NCBI GenBank assembly: GCA_032717465.1
Contig: CM064670.1
Coordinates: 13,360,431-13,424,430, forward strand
Length of the DNA: 64,000 nt
Source: Coenobita brevimanus
Lineage: Eukaryota; Arthropoda; Malacostraca; Decapoda; Coenobitidae
Reading direction: 5' to 3'
Shown in pieces: positions 43,338 through 54,316 of this stretch (position 1 is its first letter; each line of letters begins with the position of its first letter). Under the pieces are notes generated by a model that saw only the letters and a program-made list of their open reading frames with translations, searched no databases and was not told the origin of the DNA. Made by a program: the position numbers and the translations under genes.

Positions 43338-44391
43338 CAGTACCCTCGCGTCCAACACGGTAATACTGTCTTGCACAGGTCCCGTGTTGGACCAAAAACG
43401 TGTTGGACAAACAACAGAGCTTATGGGGAAAAATGAATTATGTCAGCAACCCTAGGAAAAGTCACTAAATATCTACCATATACCTTTACATATATCGGTA
43501 CTACTGTAATTATAAAAAATGATGCTGTACTATGAATGATAACTAACCTTTTAGGATAGTGTTGGTTGGCTTACTGGGAATGAAAGATGGTATCCGAGGC
43601 TGTAGGTAGTCCTACTGGGTCCAAAGGAGGATGACTGCTGGCATCACTAGTGGGTAATGGCTGCTGCTCCTCCTCAACCTCCCTCATAAATCCTGCGAAA
43701 TCACACTCAGAATCACTATCCTCATCCACATCCATGGAAGGTCCTGCTTCTGCCTGTCCTAGCACTCCGTAAGCCTTCACTGCTGCCAGGATCTTGTCTT
43801 GGTTTTTTATTATGGTCCTCATGCTGGCTTCATTCATGTCGTAGGCCTTGGCGATGTCCACTTTCCTCTTCCTTTTCTTCTTCCTCTCGATGATTTCTAG
43901 TTTGGTGGCCTGAGGGAGGTGCCGCCGCTTCTTGGGGTTCTCAGAAGGCTTCCTAGGCATCGTGAGCAGGATAAAATGTAGTAGCAAGGGCAGAAAATGC
44001 AGCGAGAAAAAAGCACCTTCCAATGCCAATTATGCAACAGAGTGGCACTGTGGCAGGAGAAATTTAAACAAAACATCACGTGAGAGCAGAAGCATTTTTG
44101 ATTGGGCGACATCACGATCACGTCACGATAGCGGGTGGGGGAGGCAACTTGATCAGAAGTTTTGATTGGCTGTCAGCATCACAGGAACGTCCAGTATGAC
44201 CGTGTTGGACCGGGGGTGATCATGCTAGAGGCGAACTCTGCGGATTTCGCCCACTTCTCGGAGCTCCGTGTGTGGTATGCTAATGCACCCATGTTACAGT
44301 AATTAAATTGTCTTAAATCATACTAATTTTTTGCTCTCCGTGCTGGACGCGAATCATGCTGGACAAACGCGTGTTGGACGCGAGGGTACTG
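43338..44391 (-). mobile_element. Tigger-like element with internal deletion
   Basis: 1054 bases with perfect 22-bp inverted ends beginning CAGTACCCTCGCGTCCAAC, flanked by TA (43336-43337 and 44392-44393). Subterminal copies of GTGTTGGAC occur on both sides. It keeps a short N-terminal transposase-like frame (43571-43960) but no DDE domain, so it is non-autonomous. It lies directly against LINE-E on the left and a (TA)n tract on the right. Confidence 0.9.
43571..43960 (-). CDS. Psq-type HTH protein, transposase N terminus only
   Basis: 129 codons from MPRKPSENPKKRR (the frame continues upstream to 44029, but this Met is followed by the conserved domain). Residues about 12-60 (LPQATKLEIIERKKKRKRKV, DIAKAYDMNEASMRTIIKNQ) fit the N-terminal psq/CENP-B HTH of pogo/Tigger transposases. 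The rest is an acidic, Pro/Ser-rich tail (DVDEDSDSECDFAGF, VEEEQQPLPTSD) like the far C terminus of such proteins, so the DDE domain was probably lost by internal deletion. It could bind the element's own ends without cutting them. The frame is intact; expression is unknown. Confidence 0.7.
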   Translation of the reverse strand: MPRKPSENPKKRRHLPQATKLEIIERKKKRKRKVDIAKAYDMNEASMRTIIKNQDKILAAVKAYGVLGQAEAGPSMDVDEDSDSECDFAGFMREVEEEQQPLPTSDASSHPPLDPVGLPTASDTIFHSQ

Positions 44392-44418
44392 TATATATAT
44401 ATATATATATATATATAT

Positions 44419-44930
44419 CCATCCATCCATCATCCAATCCTACATTGCCCCATGGGAAGCGTAGGTGCCAGGCACTAGGCAGTTGGTCCTGACATTTAAG
44501 ATGAGAGTGACCAGCCTCACTCATTCCTAAGTGGCATTACATGAGCAATCAACCCCAACCATCCCTTGGATATAAACCTTCACCAACTCAATCCCACTGG
44601 AGCGCAATAATTACCCATAAAACCACCAAGTGCCAAAGTTTAGTCATAGGGTTACCACCCAGCGTAGTAAATGGTTTCCTGGTCTACAGGAAACCATTTG
44701 GCGTGTCACTCAGTGTAGAGTCACCCAAAGACAGAAGGGAGGTAAGAATGAAGGAAAGAAAGACAGAAGAGGGTGTGTAAAGTTACCTGTAGGCAGAAGG
44801 ACATGGAAAGAATGAAGGAAAGGAAGACAAAAGGGGATGGAAGGAAAGAAGGATGGAGGAGAGGAAAGGGCAGACACCCAACAGCAGAACTACATCGACT
44901 GAGTGGATGGTGAGCGCCCCCACCTACCAC
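44419..44930 (-). mobile_element. R1 copy h with 13-bp hairpin
   Basis: Antisense R1 starting at the (ATCC)n tail. It has a perfect hairpin AAATGGTTTCCTG / CAGGAAACCATTT at 44669-44699 (5-base loop), the A-box position (TAAAACCACCAAGTGCC, decayed) and two purine units. It inserts next to a (TA)n tract. Confidence 0.85.
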
Positions 44931-44947
44931 TAAATAGAAAGAGAGAG

Positions 44948-46215
44948 AGATAAGGATTGTGGAAAGTTTTGCACATGTACTGCTAGGTGGCATCAAGAGC
45001 TTTTTTGAGTGACGCATGTGTAAGGGTTAATGGGCATCTAAGTGAATGGTTCGCAATCGATGTGGGCGTGTGACAAGGTTATTTGTGATGTCTCCGTGGT
45101 TATTCAATGTATATATGGATGGGGTGATGAGAGAAGTAAAAACACAAGTAATGGAGAGGAGGATGGCATTGGTAATGAATGGTGATGGATGGAATATCTC
45201 AAATTTGTTGCATGCTGATGATGCAGTACTGCTGGCAATTACCAGACAAGAACTTGGTAGGGTAGTGCAGAGTTTTGCTGATATCTGTGAGCATCGTGCC
45301 CTAAAAGTAAATGAAGACAAGAGTAAAGTGATGGTAATCAAGAGAGAAAGTGGCTCCCAGTGTGATGTTACAGTTAATGGAGAGAGACTGGAATTGGTGA
45401 GAGAGTTCAAATACCTGGGTACAGTGATAGAAAAGAGAGGAAAATGTGCAAAAGATGTGGAAAGTAGTGACACAAGGAAGAAAAACAGCTGATGCAATGA
45501 AGGCCTTGACAAGAAAAAGAGGCTTGAATGTTGCACCTGCACAAGGCTTACATGAAGAAGTGTTAATGCCAACTTTATCATATGGATGAGACTATGGTGT
45601 GGCATGGAAATGAAAGTCAAGAGTAAGAGCAATGGAGATGGAACTGCTGAGGAATGTAAGTGGTGTGCTGAGGGTGGCTAGGATACAAAGAAATGTGATT
45701 CGTGAAAGATGTGGAGTGAAGAAGTCGGTGGCCACCAGAATCGAAGAGCGTAGATGGTATGGTCATGTGGAGAGAATGGATAGCAATAGAGTGGTGAAAA
45801 AGGAACATCTGAGCGAATTTGAAGGGGGGAGGAGGCGAGGTAGGCCAAGAAGAAGGTGGAGAGATATGGTGGACGAGAGTGTGAGGAAGAGAGGTTTGGA
45901 AGTCGGTGAGGCTAGTGAACTGACAAGAGATTGAGCTGGCTGAATGAATGTTGTGAGGAGAAGTGCATGATCAGGGATTTGGCACCCCTTTTAACTTGGC
46001 AGCATCCGGACTGACTCTATCGGATACGTTTATGTGAAGCTACTGAAAGGGGCGAATGTTTTTGGCGTATCCGATAGAGCCAGGATTCTGGGGACTTGAA
46101 TGATGAGTAAATGGAAGTGTGGCCCATTGGACTGAGCAAATTTGAGATGTCTGGACATTGCTACTCCTCACCCTCCCCTGGGATGGAAAAGGAGGTCCGG
46201 ATGATGATGATGATG
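44948..46215 (+). mobile_element. LINE-D (RTE-like), 5'-truncated
   Basis: The first bases are a broken RT motif A to B region. Then come VMSPWLFNVYMDGVMREVKT, LLHADDAVLLAITRQELG (motif C with His before ADD), FKYLGTVIEKRG, RRWYGHVERMDSNRV and GGRRRGRPRRRWRDMVDE. The 3' UTR ends with GGTCCGGATGATGATGATGA, a (GAT)n tail. Only about the last 60 percent of an RT ORF is present. Confidence 0.85.
45046..45934 (+). pseudogene. LINE-D RT C-terminal half
   Basis: Two frames: 45046-45492 (RT motifs B and C, thumb-like region ending in a frameshift after KDVESSDTRK) and 45632-45934 (MEMELLRNVSGVLRVARIQR to GEASELTRD). A further stop lies between them (about 45588). Same C-terminal style as LINE-A and LINE-B, but lower similarity. 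Confidence 0.83.
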
Positions 46216-46217
46216 AT

Positions 46218-46226
46218 GATTTTATA

Positions 46227-46263
<37 letters not shown>
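46218..46263. repeat. (TA)n tract with CA end
   Basis: A TA run bordering the LINE-D tail on one side and a pogo-like element on the other. Confidence 0.9.
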
Positions 46264-46265
<2 letters not shown>

Positions 46266-47252
46266 GTAGGATTGCACAGTGCGTGAGAGATTGGGTGGTC
46301 CACGACCTCGTGCAGTGTGAATTCGCGCACTGAGAATACATAATCTTATGGGAAAAATTACATACGTGTGGTACCCCCTAATACCAGGACATTTTTTGGC
46401 CCTTAGAGACATAAAAGGTCAAATTTCTCGGACATTGTACTACAGATATAGCTACAATAACAAAAATATGGGCAGTCACCTTAACAACAGTAGACAACAG
46501 GCCTCATGGACTTAAACAACAGGGGTTCTGAGGCGCGGCAACGCACTTACAGTGCCCCCACCGCTGCACCAAGCTTGTTTAACGGTTGCCAATGTTGTAT
46601 TATTCCAGGCTTTGACAAAGAGATTTACAGCCTGTCAAATGTTACATTTCTTCCAGAATGCAGCAACAGTCATTATGGTGGGGGTTGCAGGCATGCCAGG
46701 TAAAGCAAGTGAGTCAAGTGGGGCGGTGAAGGTGGAGGGGGAGGCGGTTGGTGAATCAGGTGGGGTAGTGGAGGAGGAGGGGATGGCAGTGGGCAAGTCA
46801 GGGGAGGTGGTGAGGGGAGGATCCTCCCTCTCCTCCTCATTACTGCTCACATTTTCGGCAATTTCGTTCATCTCTTCTTGCTTGTTTGTTTAATTCCTCA
46901 TTTATGGATGTACTGGCAGTATAACAACTTGGCACTCACAAAATAAACGTCATTAATACAGAAACTGGGTATCTATTCTAACTAACTGTTATTGCCGAAA
47001 ACGTTATTGTTGAAGTTGTTATTGGCGAGATCTTACTGTAGACTCGTCTTGAGCACCTTCCTCACAAGCCTCTAGGTGACTATTGGCACGTTGTGCTGTG
47101 GTGAGGGTCGCGTACTGTTGGGTAATGGCGTTTTTAAGCCACTTCTTGCCTCTAGCTCGTGTTTTGTGAGGTAAACTCGCGCATTCAAGGTTTTTGGTCA
47201 TGATTTTTGGTCACTCGTGCACCGAGATGTCGTGCACTGTGCAAGCCTACTG
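46264..47252 (-). mobile_element. Pogo/Tigger-like element, internally deleted
   Basis: 989 bases with inverted ends CAGTAGGATTGCACAGTGC and CAGTAGGCTTGCACAGTGC (one mismatch), inserted at a (TA)n tract. Subterminal GTGCA and TCGTGCA repeats occur. Minus-strand frames at 47019-47201 (MTKNLECASLPHKTRARGKK start) and 46635-46871 (Pro/Ser/Thr-rich, acidic) may be the N- and C-terminal remnants of a transposase; neither carries a domain I recognise. Confidence 0.75.
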
Positions 47253-47262
47253 TACATATATG

Positions 47263-47298
<36 letters not shown>

Positions 47299-47425
47299 TA
47301 TATATACAGTGGAAGCTCGATTATCCAGGCTCGGATTATCCAGCTTTCAGTATATCCGGGCCGTGACCGAATGGTTCAGTGGTATAGTAATATATAGAAT
47401 TATCCGTACGCTAGCTCTGGTTTAA

Positions 47426-49402
47426 CCCCTTAACCGCGGGGCGTCACTTTCGTGACGCTTGGGAGCAAGGGATCATACCACGGGGCGTCGCTTTTGTGAT
47501 TCTGTGTTATTTTGAATTCACCCGGGCTTCCAAGTGGGGGCTTGTATCATCTATCAGTACTGACAATGTCCAACACTAGTCAGCACTCCTAATCTCATCT
47601 GTACTCCCATCCATTGTTGACAATTTAGCCATTTCTCCCCGTTCTTGACTCCCCTCCCTACCCCCCCTCCATTACCCTATCCTCTCGCCTGCCCGGCCAT
47701 GCTACGCTAAGTAAATCTTCCCTGGAATTTTTCACTGATTTCATCCATTGAAATAAGCCCTATGTCGTATTCTTATACCAAATAATATATACAAGAAAGA
47801 AATCAGGTAAGTGAGAGTGCCATACACCTGGAATTGGCTAATTATCACCTGACAACACCTCACGTGCACTCGTTCGCTAATTTTCGCTGTTTTTTTCCCC
47901 TTGAAATATGCCGTATAATCTATTTTCGTAATAAATATACATGTAAGGAGGGAAGGGAGAAGCCTAAGTGATATTTACATTCACCTGGAACTACCTAATT
48001 TATAATGTATTGTCTAGATTTCCTGCCAATCATATCAGTGCTACACAAAGCTGTTTCAAGATTTAACATTGGTAGCTCTGATTATATATCTCCTAAGTAG
48101 GCCTCTAATCTATTTTCGTAATAAATATACATGTAAGAAGGGAAGGGAGAAGCCTAAGTGATATTTACATTCACCTGGAACTACCAAATTTATAATGTAT
48201 TGTCTAGATTTCCTGCAAATCATATCAGTGCTAGACTTAGCTGTTTCAAGAAGTAATATTGGTAACTCTGAATAACCCCTAAAAAGGCCTCCAGGGCAGC
48301 TGGCTGGCCCTGCGTTATCAGTGTACTCTCATCTTCCGAAGTGAGAGGACGTATGTTTCATCTTGCTGACTTCAAGGCCTTTTTTCACCCCCATGCAAAT
48401 GGCTCTGTGACCTTTACCCCCTACTAAACCTCGTGTGGAAAGAGGTAAAGGGCTGACAATTGATAAAAGAGTGACTACGATCTTTCTATTGAGTAAAACA
48501 GTGCAAGTGGAATTGTAATAATGTGTAAATAATGTGTAAACAGCAAGTGAAAGTAATGAATGTAAATATACGTGAACAATGGAAAATAGTTTTATAAGTT
48601 ATTTCAAGTGACAGTGCACAACACAGTGTAAATAAAATAGAAATGTAAATAACGTAAATAAAATAGAGAACGTAAATAGAAATGTAAATGAGTAGTATTA
48701 TAAGAATACGAGTATATACCCTAGGAGTAATGAAAGTGAAAGTTTCACTCTAGCATGTCTGAATGCTATGAGTTATGAGAGTGAAGATGAAAGTGACATT
48801 CACTCTCAATGCCAGTATACAGGACGAGAAAGTGAATGCTACGTATTTTACTGAAAGAAATTGAATCCCTACAGTGACAATAAACTAATACTACTGAAGG
48901 AAACTTATGGATAAAGACTGTAGATATATATAAGTGTTATATAGTAATAGAAATATAAAGTGTGAGGGGTTTTATGAATAATAAATGACAGACTACCAAG
49001 AGCGAACTAGTGCCAGTGCGACGATCAGACGCGCTCGTAATTTCCATTGCTTTCACAGTGTTTTTTTTTTTTTGAGTATGGATCCCAAACTACTTGAAAA
49101 TTGTAGAATAGTGTTTATAGTGTTTGTATCTGGCTGTGGTAATCATATTACGGGTTGTCGGGAAGTGTAAAGTGGAGACTTTGTTACCCTACTTCAGAGG
49201 TCTCCACAAGTCCTACGGTAACCGACGAAGGCTCAACAATCATTCCATGAGAAAGCTGAAGGTATGTGCCATAAGCATATGTAATTTTATTATTCTAGGA
49301 CTAATAACTGATTTTTGGCAAATATTTTTTGAGAGTCTGTCGGAGCCCAAATAACCCCGCGGCACACGCAAGTCATTGGTAAACAAGCCCGCGGTGTAGG
49401 GG
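47426..49402. mobile_element. PB1 copy b, piggyBac-like element
   Basis: 1977 bases, flanked by TTAA at 47422-47425 and 49403-49406. It is nearly identical to 7759-9726 in sequence and in the same orientation. It includes the GCGTCAC-tttc-GTGACGC hairpin (47441-47458) and the 190-bp internal duplication. It is inserted about 115 bases inside the left end of a Tigger-like element. Non-coding. Confidence 0.9.
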
Positions 49403-49609
49403 TTAAACAGGAAGCATACAGTTGCTAGGGAGTGAGGCATGGGTAAACCAGAGAGAGTCTGCTCACCCTGCCCCCACCCACACCTCCTGCTCACAACTCG
49501 ATCACAAGGGTGGTAGGGTGGAGTTTGGTGACGCAACTGATACTCCTGACCTAGCCTAACCTTGCTTAACTACTTAATAATTTAACCTAATTCAATCTAA
49601 CCTGACCTA

Positions 49610-51720
49610 ACCTGGGCTCCAGTTGGGAAACTGAATCCACTTTTGTGTACAATGAGCTTCTTCCATTAGGCCCGAAGCAATCGTAGGTACGGCTTAAAGA
49701 ACGTGATAATAACAGAGAAAATCTTTCAGCAAGAGAAGGTAATTTACTACCCTCAAAACAGAAAAACACAGAAAACAAACTGGAGGAATATGAAGAGAAT
49801 TGGTGAAGTCTTTAGGCTGTATGCTTAGACGAAAAGTAATGGGTTTCCCAATTTTAGGGAACGAAATGGAACAAGAATGTCTGCTAATCAGAAAAAAAAA
49901 AAAAAATACTCATCTTGTGTTCTCGTAAGTCAGCATTCAGTTCTGCATTCTTCGTTAGATATCGCGCTTCCCAACACATTTCGGACCGACAGAGCATAGT
50001 TATTTCTTCCTTTTACATTTACTGTTCATTCTTTTGTTTGTTCTTAAGTGTACTATATGTGTGAAAGAGAGTATTAATACAAACAATAATGCATTCCATT
50101 AACCCCATCATAGCTGCCAGCCTCGAACAATGCTTTACTGTACCGGTGTCATGGATGTTGGGGTAGGGAGAGCTACAAAAAACTGCCAACAATTATGGGA
50201 AGGGAACGAAGGTCACTGGTATGTTTTCACGACTCTTCTTTACCATCTCAAACAGTCAGGTGACCTGTCACTTCATCTCAGATGTTTTCGCCAATATGTT
50301 AAAATGCTAATGTAACATGCACCCTAATTATGAGTAATTTTCTTCCATTATGCCGGAAACGTAAGGCTTAAGGAATGTTATGATAATAAGAGAGGAAATC
50401 TTTCAGCCAAACGTAAGTTACAACCCACAAAATAGGCAGAAAAATACAGAAAAACAAACGTGCAATATGAATTGAATTGGTAAGGTTATTAGGCTGTATG
50501 CTTGGATGAAAATTTGTGAGTTTCACAATTATAGGGGACGAAATGGAACAAAAATGTTTACTAATAAGAAAAAATACTTTCATCTCACATGTTCTCTTAA
50601 GGAGGCATTCAGTTCCACATTCTTTGTTCGATGTCGCTTCCCAACACATTTCGGACCGACAGAGCATACAGTTATTTCTGCTCCTTACAGTTAAGTGTAC
50701 ATTTATTGCACATTCTTTTGTTCGTTTGTGTATGTGTGAAAGAGAGAGTATTGATACAAACAATAATATTCCATTAACCCCTTCATGGCTGCCAGCCTTG
50801 AACAACGCTTTACTGTACCGGTGTCAGTGATTGAGTTAGGGAGAGCCATTAAAAACTGCGAACAATTATGGGAAGAGAACGAAGGTCACTAGTATGTTTA
50901 CACGACCCTACTCTACCATCCCAAACAGCTAGGAGGTCCTTTCATCCCAGATGTTTTCGCCGATATGTTTAAATGCTAAAGTAACATGCACCCTAATTTT
51001 ATGTTTAAATGCTAATGTAACATGCCCCCTAATTTTATTAATTTTTTTCAATAATCATAACAAATCACAAGATGGGTTTAGGGAGGAGGGGAAAAAGCCA
51101 GGTGTACCAGATGAGTCTTTTCACATCTGTAAGAAAAAGAAACTGACTTTATAACTTTGAAAAAATGGTTTCAAGGTCTACCACGGGAGCACACAAATTT
51201 CTGAACCCACGAACATTGAGGATTTGAGGGGGGTAAACATACGCTTTGCTGTAAGCAGTAAAAGCACCTTACCAAATCAATTCATCTAGACAGTCTGTTA
51301 TATTTTTCTGATTATTTCTGGGTTGGTAAATGAACATTTCTTGTTAAATCTGTTTCCCCGCTGTTTTCAGCTGTTCTGGTGTGACGACTCTTTGTTTGAT
51401 TCGTTAATGTAATGGCAGAAGACACTGCTCTGATCTAAGTGTTTAAACCTGGCCTAACCTAGCTTAACTGCACCTAATAATGTAACCTAACCTAATATTC
51501 AGTTGGGAAGTTGGGAAACGAAGTCCACATTTGAGTACGATGAGTTTCGTCCATTGTGCTGGAAACAATCATAGGTACAGCTTTAGAACGTGACGATAAT
51601 AACAGAGAGGAAATCTTTCAGTAAGACAACATGACTTACCGAACTGAAGATAGCCTGAAAACTACTGAAACAAGCTGGAGGAATATACATTGAACTGGAA
51701 AGGTCTTTCTGGTACTTAAA
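49610..51720. repeat. Imperfect triplicated block in the Tigger-like element
   Basis: The motif series GAGGAAATCTTTCAG, ACGAAATGGAACAA, TTTCGGACCGACAGAGCATA and GCTGCCAGCCT.GAACAA occurs at 49700-50135 and again at 50390-50810. A third, shorter block (51480-51720) has only the first part (TTGGGAAACGAAGTCCAC, AACAGAGAGGAAATCTTTCAG). Confidence 0.82.
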
Positions 51721-51852
51721 TTGTACATTTATTGGTAAATAAATCAGTCTAACAGTACATTACTTGTGTTTTGTTTCTGCCGGATTAATCGTGCTTTCGG
51801 ACTAATCGGGCACCCCTTAACACCATATAGCCCGGATAATCGGGCTATCTCT

Positions 51853-51884
<32 letters not shown>

Positions 51885-53356
51885 TAGTGGAATCTCAGAT
51901 TTCCACAGTTTAGAATTCGATGAATCAAATTTCGATGCATTTTGGAGTGGTTTGCCTACCTTACTTTTGATGCAAAGTCACATATTTCGATGCTTTCTGG
52001 GCCAGACTCAAACCAAAACAGGCAAAGATAATATTTTTGATGCGAACCAAAATACTAGAAGTGAAAGAGAATTAAATGAAAAAGTATGAACCTAACCTAA
52101 TATTGTATGTGACATTTGCTCTCAGGGCCAGACTCAAACCAAAACAAGCAAAGTAATATTTTTGAGGCGAACCAAAATACTAGAAGTGAAAGAAAATGAT
52201 AAGAAAAAGCATGAACCTAACCTGATATCGTATGTGACATGTGCTCTCAGGGCCAGACTCCAACCAAAACAAGGAAAGATAATATTTTTGATGCGAACCA
52301 AAATGCTAGAAGTGAAGGAAAATTATAAGAAAAAGTATGAGCATAACCTAATATCGTATGTGACATGTGTCAAGAAGAGAATGAAAATCAACATCATTTA
52401 TTCATACAGTATATGAAGCATATGATGATATGGTTCCGAGACAATTCACTGTCAAGTCAATTCGCCTGTCAGATAATTCCCCGTCAAAACATGGACGATT
52501 TCCTGTCAGGACAATTCGCACCCTCGACAATTCCCCGTCATTCTATAAATATACTTATTATTAACTAATCAATACTTTAATAACTTGAAGATATAACAAG
52601 AGAAATTAAAGGAAGAGAATCAATAGTAGAAAAACTAATACAAAACGAATTACAGGTGGTCGCAAATACAGTATGGCAGAATACTGAAACGAAGAGAAGT
52701 ATGGTAATTATGAATATAAGGAGCAACACAGAAATGAATAGTGGAGACTGAGAAAAAAAATTGTCATGTTCTTTAAGGACAAGAGCTCCCATATGAAAGT
52801 AGGCACCAACAACAACAAGCCACGTGCAAGGCGATGCTCTGTTGTCGGCGGCCATCTTGCAACTGTCCTGCCAGCAGCCAGCCCTCTACAGCCAAGTGCC
52901 GCACTTTCAGACTGTACCTTCCACATGTGGACATGCATTTCACTGCAATTCAGTTGTATGTATTTTCTTTGTATTTTCATCGCAACTTAACTGTTTCAAG
53001 ATGGCAAGCAAGAGTGGTGCTTCAGGTAGCAGTGGTAATGAATGAGAGCAGCCTGGCTCCTCTAAATCTTCGCAGCCAAAGGAGAAATGGCAATACAGGA
53101 AAGGGCAGAAATACACCAAGTATACACTTCCTGACAGTATGGCAATGCAATGCAGAACTACAGTTACTTAACCACAATTATAGTTCATAAAGTTTACAGG
53201 GGGTGTGAGCAAAAAATCATGATTTTAGGTAGTTAGGTTCGGAGGCCCCAGCCCCAAACTAATATTTCCCATAAGAAGTTCAGTTTAAATTTCGATGATT
53301 TGAATTTCGCAGTGATTTTTAGGTACATATGCCAATCGAAATATGAGATTCCACAG
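51885..53356. mobile_element. Pogo/Tigger-like non-autonomous element
   Basis: Inverted ends TAGTGGAATCTCAGATTTC and CTGTGGAATCTCATATTTC (read inward), with (TA)n on both sides. ATTTCGATG-type subterminal repeats occur at both ends. A short frame at 53001-53042 (MASKSGASGSSGNE then stop) may be a remnant transposase N terminus. An internal triplication is listed separately. No DDE domain. Confidence 0.75.
51999..52375. repeat. Three tandem units of about 125 bp
   Basis: Each unit starts GGGCCAGACTC (51999 with one G less, 52125, 52250). It continues ACCAAAACA.G.AAAG, ATATTTTTGA.GCGAACC and CTAGAAGTGAA.GA, and ends near TATGTGACAT. The last unit diverges after TATGTGACATGTG. Confidence 0.93.
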
Positions 53357-53358
53357 TA

Positions 53359-53405
53359 TATAGATAGAGAGATAGATAGATAACCACATACTGTATATAT
53401 ATATA

Positions 53406-53447
<42 letters not shown>

Positions 53448-53605
53448 TATATATATATAACTATATATACCGGTATATAACTATATATATATATATATAT
53501 ATATATAACTATATATATGTATAACTATATATATATATAACTATATAGATAGATAGACAGATAGATAGATAGGTAGATAGATATAGATATATACTGTATA
53601 TCAAA
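53359..53605. repeat. (TA)n / (GATA)n microsatellite cluster
   Basis: Alternating TAGA and TA tracts with repeated ACTGTATATATAT and ATAACTATATATAT, ending about 30 bases from an SF3B3 splice donor. Confidence 0.95.
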
Positions 53606-53636
53606 AGTATGCAACATGTAAGAACTGTCCAGTTAC

Positions 53637-53774
53637 CTGTAGTCCAATGTTGAGATAGAGAGCTCCAAGTGTGCGTGGTTCGCCTTCACTTGCTTCCTGT
53701 CCTCCCATCTCTATGATGCTCAGAGACTCTGGCAGTGCTGGCAGGGCCTGCATACCTCGCACAGTAAGACAGTC
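53637..53774 (-). CDS. SF3B3: SF3B3 exon (first in transcript order here)
   Basis: 138 bases, 46 codons, both junctions between codons: DCLTVRGMQALPALPESLSI, IEMGGQEASEGEPRTLGALY, LNIGLQ. The family has MQALPAQPESLCIVEMGG and GFLYLNIGLQ at this place, followed by [10 protein letters not shown], which is the start of the next exon 27 kb away. The acceptor is ATCTACTTGGCAG and the donor GTAACT. Earlier exons lie beyond the window or were not recognised in 53775-64000. This is the upstream end of the 27.2-kb intron. Confidence 0.94.
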
Positions 53775-54316
53775 CTGCCAAGTAGATAAAACACTGAGGG
53801 ATGACGTATCCTTACAGATGCTACGATTATATCCACACACAGAAATATTAACTCCTTCACTATCCTGACATATTTTTACTTATTAGTACTACTACCATCA
53901 TAATACTTTACTCACGTTCAGAAAGCCCCCTCATAATGATGAGGTTGAGGAATCCTATATCTAATCACTCTACTTTAGAAAGTCTTTCTGAAGCTATGGA
54001 TAAACCTGGCTGGAGGTAGCATTTATATTTAAAAACAAAACAAAAATAATCAGAATGACTGGTTTAATAGAACAAAACAATAGTTTGGGTTCACGCTGGA
54101 TCAAACCTGTTGTATCTTCCCACAAAAACAACATTTCCATTTGTGGATATGGTTCTTCCCCTTGAGCAATTCACATAACTGTTCAACACACATATCCTTA
54201 CTGATGAGGGAAGAAAAACAAAATTAGAAAATGTATTTTCAAGCTTTCATGCTTGTTTCATCAGGTAGGAGGTATCTTGACAGGAATACTATTAAAGGGT
54301 ACTGTTATGCACTGTA
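53775..54316 (-). other. SF3B3 intron, no recognised element
   Basis: No coding signal after the exon's acceptor tract. No named repeat. Confidence 0.55.

Larger units (their letters stand above)
47307..51853. mobile_element. Pogo/Tigger-like element split by PB1b
   Basis: Ends CAGTGGAAGCTCGATTATCC and CAGAGATAGCCCGATTATCC (read inward), flanked by TA (47305-47306 and 51854-51855). Without PB1b it is about 2.57 kb. Subterminal GGATTATCCAG/GGATAATCGGG repeats occur near the ends. No transposase domain is seen. Most of the interior is an imperfect repeat: similar blocks start near 49610, 50330 and 51480, giving a first period of about 700 bases. Confidence 0.78.

Noticed and set aside
51999..52375. 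CRISPR-like array
   Set aside because: Units are contiguous with no spacers; tandem triplication in a eukaryotic transposon.
53001..53190. Host exon MASKSGASGSSGNE...
   Set aside because: It sits inside a TIR-bounded element and stops after 14 codons; more likely a transposase start remnant.
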